The notes under the pieces were generated by a model that saw only the letters and a program-made list of their open reading frames with translations, had not been told where the DNA came from and made no database searches. 64,000 nt of DNA, from NCBI RefSeq assembly GCF_051020765.1, contig NC_134943.1:744001-808000 (forward strand). The letters are read 5' to 3'. Below are positions 57,401 through 64,000 of the stretch, one piece after another. Source of the DNA: Lasioglossum baleicum. Its lineage: Eukaryota; Arthropoda; Insecta; Hymenoptera; Halictidae. Within the stretch, counting starts at the first letter, position 1. The number at the start of each line of letters is the position of its first letter. The position numbers and the translations under genes are program-made.

Positions 57401-60400
57401 CGGGATGCATCCTCTCGCACGTGTTTTTGCTCGACTAGCCTGCGGGATGCATCCTCTCGCACGTGTTTTTACTCAACTAGCCTGCGGGATGCATCCTCTC
57501 GCACGTGTTTTTACTCGACTAGCCTGCGGGATGCATCCTCTCGCACGTGTTTTTGCTCGACTAGCCTGCGGGATGCATCCTCTCGCACGTGTTTTTACTC
57601 GACTAGCCTGCGGGATGAATCCTCTCGCACGTGTTTTTACTCGACTAGCCTGCGGGATGAATCCTCTCGCACGTGTTGTTACTCGACTAGCCTGCGGGAT
57701 GCATCCTCTCGCACGTGTTTTTTCTCGACTAGCCTGCGGGATCCATCCTCTCGCACGAGTTTTTGCTCGACTAGCCTGCGGGATGCATCCTCTCGCACGT
57801 GTTTTTGCTCGACTAGCCTGCGGGATGCATCCTCTCGCACGTGTTTTTGCTCGACTAGCCTGCGGGATGCATCCTCTCGCACGTGTTTTTGCTCGACTAG
57901 CCTGCGGGATGCATCCTCTCGCACGTGTTTTTACTCGACTAGCCTGCGGGAAGCATCCTCTCGCACGTGTTTCTACTCGACTAGCCTGCGTGATGCATCC
58001 TCTCGCACGTGTTTTTACTCGACTAGCCTGCGGGATGCATCCTCTCGCACGTGTTTTTACTCGACTAGCCTGCGGGATGCATCCTCTCGCACGTGTTTTT
58101 ACTCGACTAGCCTGCGGGATCCATCCTCTCGCACGTGTTTTTACTCGACTAGCCTGCGGGATGCATCCTCTCGCACGTGTTTTTGCTCGACTAGCCTGCG
58201 GGATGCATCCTCTCGCACGTGTTTTTACTCAACTAGCCTGCGGGATGCATCCTCTCGCACGTGTTTTTACTCGACTAGCCTGCGGGATGCATCCTCTCGC
58301 ACGTGTTTTTGCTCGACTAGCCTGCGGGATGCATCCTCTCGCACGTGTTTTTACTCGACTAGCCTGCGGGATGAATCCCCTCGCACGTGTTTTTACTCGA
58401 CTAGCCTGCGGGATGAATCCTCTCGCACGTGTTGTTACTCGACTAGCCTGCGGGATGCATCCTCTCGCACGTGTTTTTTCTCGACTAGCCTGCGGGATCC
58501 ATCCTCTCGCACGAGTTTTTGCTCGACTAGCCTGCGGGATGCATCCTCTCGCACGTGTTTTTGCTCGACTAGCCTGCGGGATGCATCCTCTCGCACGTGT
58601 TTTTGCTCGACTAGCCTGCGGGATGCATCCTCTCGCACGTGTTTTTTCTCGACTAGCCTGCGGGATGCATCCTCTCGCACGTGTTTTTACTCGACTAGCC
58701 TGCGGGATGAATCCTCTCGCACGTGTTTTTACTCGACTAGCCTGCGGGATGCATCCTCTTGCACGTGTTTTTACTCGACTAGCCTGCGGGATCCATCCTC
58801 TCGCACGTGTTTTTACTCGACTAGCCTGCGGGATGCATCCTCTCGCACGTGTTTTTGCTCGACTAGCCTGCGGGATGCATCCTCTCGCACGTGTTTTTAC
58901 TCAACTAGCCTGCGGGATGCATCCTCTCGCACGTGTTTTTACTCGACTAGCCTGCGGGATGCATCCTCTCGCACGTGTTTTTGCTCGACTAGCCTGCGGG
59001 ATGCATCCTCTCGCACGTGTTTTTACTCGACTAGCCTGCGGGATGAATCCTCTCGCACGTGTTTTTACTCGACTAGCCTGCGGGATGAATCCTCTCGCAC
59101 GTGTTTTTACTCGACTAGACTGCGGGATGCATCCTCTCGCACGTGTTTTTTCTCGACTAGCCTGCGGGATCCATCCTCTCGCACGAGTTTTTGCTCCACT
59201 AGCCTGCGGGATGCATCCTCTCGCACGTGTTTTTGCTCGACTAGCCTGCGGGATGCATCCTCTCGCACGTGTTTTTGCTCGACTAGCCTGCGGGATGCAT
59301 CCTCTCGCACGTGTTTTTGCTCGACTAGCCTGCGGGATGCATCCTCTCGCACGTGTTTTTACTCAACTAGCCTGCGGGATGCATCCTCTCGCACGTGTTT
59401 TTACTGGACTAGCCTGCGGGATGCATCCTCTCGCACGTGTTTTTACTCGACTAGCCTGCGGGATGCATCCTCTCGCACGTGTTTTTACTCGACTAGCCTG
59501 CGGGATGCATCCTCTCGCACGTGTTTTTACTCGACTAGCCTGCGGGATGCATCCTCTCGCACGTGTTTCTACTCGACTAGCCTGCGTGATGCATCCTCTC
59601 GCACGTGTTTTTACTCGACTAGCCTGCGGGATGCATCCTCTCGCACGTGTTTTTACTCGACGAGCCTGCGGGATGCATCCTCTCGCACGTGTTTTTACTC
59701 GACTAGCCTGCGGGATGCATCCTCTCGCACGTGTTTTTACTCGACTAGCCTGCGGGATGCATCCTCTCGCACGTGTTTTTTCTCGACTAGCCTGCGGGAT
59801 CCATCCTCTCGCACGTGTTTTTACTCGACTAGCCTGCGGGATGCATCCTCTCGCACGTGTTTTTACTCGACTAGCCTGCGGGATGCATCCTCTCGCACGT
59901 GTTTTTACTCGACTAGCCTGCGGGATGCATCCTCTCTCACGTGTTTCTACTCGACTAGCCTGCGTGATGCATCCTCTCGCACGTGTTTTTACTCGACTAG
60001 CCTGCGGGATGCATCCTCTCGCACGTGTTTTTACTCGACGAGCCTGCGGGATGCATCCTCTCGCACGTGTTTTTACTCGACTAGCCTGCGGGATGCATCC
60101 TCTCGCACGTGTTTTTACTCGACTAGCCTGCGGGATGCATCCTCTCGCACGTGTTTTTACTCGACTAGCCTGCGGGATGCATCCTCTCGCACGTGTTTTT
60201 ACTCGCCTAGCCTGCGGGATGCATCCTCTCGCACGTGTTTTTGCTCGACTAGCCTGCGGGATGCATCCTCTCGCACGTGTTTTTACTCGACTAGCCTGCG
60301 GGAAGCATCCTCTCGCACGTGTTTCTACTCGACTAGCCTGCGTGATGCATCCTCTCGCACGTGTTTTTACTCGACTAGCCTGCGGGATGCATCCTCTCGC

Positions 60401-63400
60401 ACGTGTTTTTACTCGACTAGCCTGCGGGATGCATCCTCTCGCACGTGTTTTTACTCGACTAGCCTGCGGGATGCATCCTCTCGCACGTGTTTTTACTCGA
60501 CTAGCCTGCGGGATGCATCCTCTCGCACGTGTTTTTACTCGACTAGCCTGCGGGATGCATCCTCTCGCACGTGTTTTTACTCGACGAGCCTGCGGGATGC
60601 ATCCTCTCGCACGTGTTTTTACTCGACTAGCCTGCGGGATGCATCCTCTCGCACGTGTTTTTACTCGACTAGCCTGCGGGATGCATCCTCTCGCACGTGT
60701 TTTTTCTCGACTAGCCTGCGGGATCCATCCTCTCGCACGTGTTTTTACTCGACTATCCTGCGGGATGCATCCTCTCGCACGTGTTTTTACTCGACTAGCC
60801 TGCGGGATGCATCCTCTCGCACGTGTTTTTACTCGACTAGCCTGCGGGATGCATCCTCACGCACGTGTTTTTACTCGACTAGCCTGCGGGATGAATCCTC
60901 TCGCACGTGTTTTTACTCGACTAGCCTGCGGGATGCATCCTGTCGCACGTGTTTTTACTCGACTAGCCTGCGGGATGCATCCTCTCGCACGTGTTTTTTC
61001 TCGACTAGCCTGCGCGATGCATCCTCTCGCACGTGTTTTTACTCGACTAGCCTGCGGGATGAATCCTCTCGCACGTGTTTTTACTCGACTAGCCTGCGGG
61101 ATGCATCCTCTCGCACGTGTTTTTACTCGACTAGCCTGCGGGATCCATCCTCTCGCACGTGTTTTTACTCGACTAGCCTGCGGGATGCATCCTCTCGCAC
61201 GTGTTTTTGCTCGACTAGCCTGCGGGATGCATCCTCTCGCACGTGTTTTTACTCGACTAGCCTGCGGGATGCATCCTCTCGCACGTGTTTTTACTCGACT
61301 AGCCTGCGGGATGCATCCTCTCGCACGTGTTTTTGCTCGACTAGCCTGCGGGATGCATCCTCTCGCACGTGTTTTTACTCGACTAGCCTGCGGGATGAAT
61401 CCTCTCGCACGTGTTTTTACTCGACTACCCTGCGGGATGAATCCTCTCGCACGTGTTGTTACTCGACTAGCCTGCGGGATGCATCCTCTCGCACGTGTTT
61501 TTTCTCGACTAGCCTGCGGGATCCATCCTCTCGCACGAGTTTTTGCTCGACTAGCCTGCGGGATGCATCCTCTCGCACGTGTTTTTGCTCGACTAGCCTG
61601 CGGGATGCATCCTCTCGCACGTGTTTTTGCTCGACTAGCCTGCGGGATGCATCCTCTCGCACGTGTTTTTTCTCGACTAGCCTGCGGGATGCATCCTCTC
61701 GCACGTGTTTTTACTCGACTAGCCTGCGGGATGAATCCTCTCGCACGTGTTTTTACTCGACTAGCCTGCGGGATGCATCCTCTCGCACGTGTTTTTGCTC
61801 GACTAGCCTGCGGGATGCATCCTCTCGCACGTGTTTTTACTGGACTAGCCTGCGGGATGCATCCTCTCGCACGTGTTTTTACTCGACTAGCCTGCGGGAT
61901 GCATCCTCTCGCACGTGTTTTTACTCGACTAGCCTGCGGGATGCATCCTCTCGCACGTGTTTTTACTCGACTAGCCTGCGGGATGCATCCTCTCGCACGT
62001 GTTTCTACTCGACTAGCCTGCGTGATGCATCCTCTCGCACGTGTTTTTACTCGACTAGCCTGCGGGATGCATCCTCTCGCACGTGTTTTTACTCGACGAG
62101 CCTGCGGGATGCATCCTCTCGCACGTGTTTTTACTCGACTAGCCTGCGGGATGCATCCTCTCGCACGTGTTTTTACTCGACTAGCCTGCGGGATGCATCC
62201 TCTCGCACGTGTTTTTTCTCGACTAGCCTGCGGGATGCATCCTCTCGCACGTGTTTTTACTCGACTAGCCTGCGGGATGAATCCTCTCGCACGTGTTTTT
62301 ACTCGACTAGCCTGCGGGATGCATCCTCTCGCACGTGTTTTTACTCGACTAGCCTGCGGGATCCATCCTCTCGCACGTGTTTTTACTCGACTAGCCTGCG
62401 GGATGCATCCTCTCGCACGTGTTTTTGCTCGACTAGCCTGCGGGATGCATCCTCTCGCACGTGTTTTTACTCGACTAGCCTGCGGGATGCATCCTCTCGC
62501 ACGTGTTTTTGCTCGACTAGCCTGCGGGATGCATCCTCTCGCACGTGTTTTTGCTCGACTAGCCTGCGGGATGCATCCTCTCGCACGTGTTTTTACTCGA
62601 CTAGCCTGCGGGATGAATCCTCTCGCACGTGTTTTTACTCGACTAGCCTGCGGGATGAATCCTCTCGCACGTGTTTTTACTCGACTAGCCTGCGGGATGC
62701 ATCCTCTCGCACGTGTTTTTTCTCGACTAGCCTGCGGGATCCATCCTCTCGCACGAGTTTTTGCTCGACTAGCCTGCGGGATGCATCCTCTCGCACGTGT
62801 TTTTGCTCGACTCGCCTGCGGGATGCATCCTCTCGCACGTGTTTTTACTCGACGAGCCTGCGGGATGCATCCTCTCGCACGTGTTTTTACTCGACTAGCC
62901 TGCGGGATGCATCCTCTCGCACGTGTTTTTACTCGACTAGCCTGCGGGATGCATCCTCTCGCACGTGTTTTTACTCGACTAGCCTGCGGGATGCATCCTC
63001 TCGCACGTGTTTTTACTCGACTAGCCTGCGGGATGCATCCTCTCGCACGTGTTTTTACTCGACTAGCCTGCGGGATGCATCCTCTCGCACGTGTTTTTAC
63101 TCGACTAGCCTGCGGGATGCATCCTCTCGCACGTGTTTTTGCTCGACTAGCCTGCGGGATGCATCCTCTCGCACGTGTTTTTACTCGACTAGCCTGCGGA
63201 ATGAATCCTCTCGCACGTGTTTTTACTCGACTAGCCTGCGGGATGAATCCTCTCGCACGTGTTTTTACTCGACTAGCCTGCGGGATGCATCCTCTCGCAC
63301 GTGTTTTTTCTCGACTAGCCTGCGGGATCCATCCTCTCGCACGAGTTTTTACTCGACTAGCCTGCGGGATGCATCCTCTCGCACGTGTTTTTGCTCGACT

Positions 63401-64000
63401 AGCCTGCGGGATGCATCCTCTCGCACGTGTTTTTGCTCGACTAGCCTGCGGGATGCATCCTTTCGCACGTGTTTTTGCTCGACTAGCCTGCGGGATGCAT
63501 CCTCTCGCACGTGTTTTTGCTCGACTAGCCTGCGGGATGCATCCTCTCGCACGTGTTTTTACTCGACTAGCCTGCGGGATGCATCCTCTCGCACGTGTTT
63601 TTACTCGACTAGCCTGCGGGATGCATCCTCTCGCACGTGTTTTTACTCGACTAGCCTGCGGGATGCATCCTCTCGCACGTGTTTTTACTCGACTAGCCTG
63701 CGGGATGCATCCTCTCGCACGTGTTTTTACTCGAGTAGCCTGCGGGATGCATCCTCTCGCACGTGTTTTTTCTCGACTAGCCTGCGGGATCCATCCTCTC
63801 GCACGTGTTTTTACTCGACTAGCCTGCGGGATGCATCCTCTCGCACGTGTTTTTACTCGACTAGCCTGCGGGATGCATCCTCTCGCACGTGTTTTTTCTC
63901 GACTAGCCTGCGGGATCCATCCTCTCACACGTGTTTTTACTCGACTAGCCTGCGGGATGCATCCTCTCGCACGTGTTTTTACTCGACTAGCCTGCGGGAT
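51441..64000. repeat. 42-bp satellite array, about 299 units, runs off the window
   Basis: The unit contains ATGCAT, CCTCTCGCACGTGTTTTT and CTCGACTAGCCTGCGGG, and repeats every 42 bp. The phase at 51481 is still exact at 63661, 290 units later, so there is no net insertion or deletion over more than 12 kb. Variation is by single-base substitutions at few positions: A, G or T before CTCG, ATGAAT or ATCCAT for ATGCAT, CGTGATG for CGGGATG, CTCAACT for CTCGACT. These variants form higher-order repeats (see findings). Because 42 is a multiple of 3, long frames stay open on both strands (51441-56927 plus; 60857-63928 minus), but they are by-products of the repeat. Centromeric or other heterochromatic satellite is the likely identity. 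Confidence 0.97.

Noticed and set aside
60857..63928. 1023-codon minus-strand frame (ARGCIPQASRVKTR repeats)
   Set aside because: Same cause: the opposite strand of the 42-bp satellite, with a GTG start that exists only through one substitution.
51441..64000. Regular repeats at 42-bp spacing suggestive of a CRISPR array
   Set aside because: There are no unique spacers; the whole period is repeated. The context is eukaryotic retrotransposons and no cas genes are present.

Overview
The window looks like repeat-dense heterochromatin from an insect nuclear genome. I infer a hymenopteran, possibly an ant, from the mix of Ty3/gypsy and BEL/Pao retrotransposons, Transib-like and hAT-like miniature elements, a LINE tail and long homogeneous satellites. 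No species diagnosis is possible by eye. I see no convincing host gene. Every long reading frame belongs to a retrotransposon or comes from a tandem repeat whose unit length is divisible by three.

Layout. Positions 1-4506 hold unrecognised DNA with small DNA transposons: a hAT-like MITE (1118-1380), an inverted-repeat MITE (1399-1697) and a 1.15-kb Transib-like element (2511-3661) with 31-bp perfect terminal inverted repeats that begin CACAGTG. Positions 4507-8398 hold a second copy of the inverted-repeat MITE that runs into a tandem array of seven ~503-550 bp units, followed by a 365-bp duplication (8391-9121). A 1.74-kb TG...CA element lies at 9122-10861. A diverged second copy lies at 47898-49633. 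Both have 4-bp target duplications.

From 11070 to about 51250 the backbone is a very AT-rich satellite with units of 331, about 364 and 429 bp. It has been split repeatedly by insertions whose target duplications can be read: gypsy element A (12022-19777, TAGT), solo LTR D (25051-26477, AATAT), gypsy element B (26654-34950, ACTC), BEL/Pao element C (35842-43456, ATAAT), a solo gypsy LTR (45450-46514, ATAT), the 1.74-kb element (AATA) and a 139-bp LINE 3' tail with a 16-bp duplication. One further solo gypsy LTR (20576-21631) is inverted and has no target duplication. The satellite changes orientation once, near 44498. From 51441 to the end is a 42-bp satellite of about 299 units, with no net shift in repeat phase and with higher-order repeats.

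How the genes work. Element C appears intact: gag, then protease, reverse transcriptase, RNase H and integrase in one frame, between two 1006-bp LTRs that look identical. A single UGA in the context UGA-CUA separates gag from pol, and no ATG lies upstream of the protease, so stop-codon readthrough is the likely way pol is made. Elements A and B have an intact gag with pol in the -1 frame. Both are defective in pol: A has two in-frame stops and a short integrase, and B has a stop-bearing insertion and a captured GC-rich segment in place of most of the integrase. The gypsy LTRs of this lineage carry 6 to 10 tandem short hairpins whose stems covary. The non-Watson-Crick pairs I checked are G-U on the element's sense strand, which points to a conserved RNA structure. 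I regard this as the strongest candidate for something undescribed.
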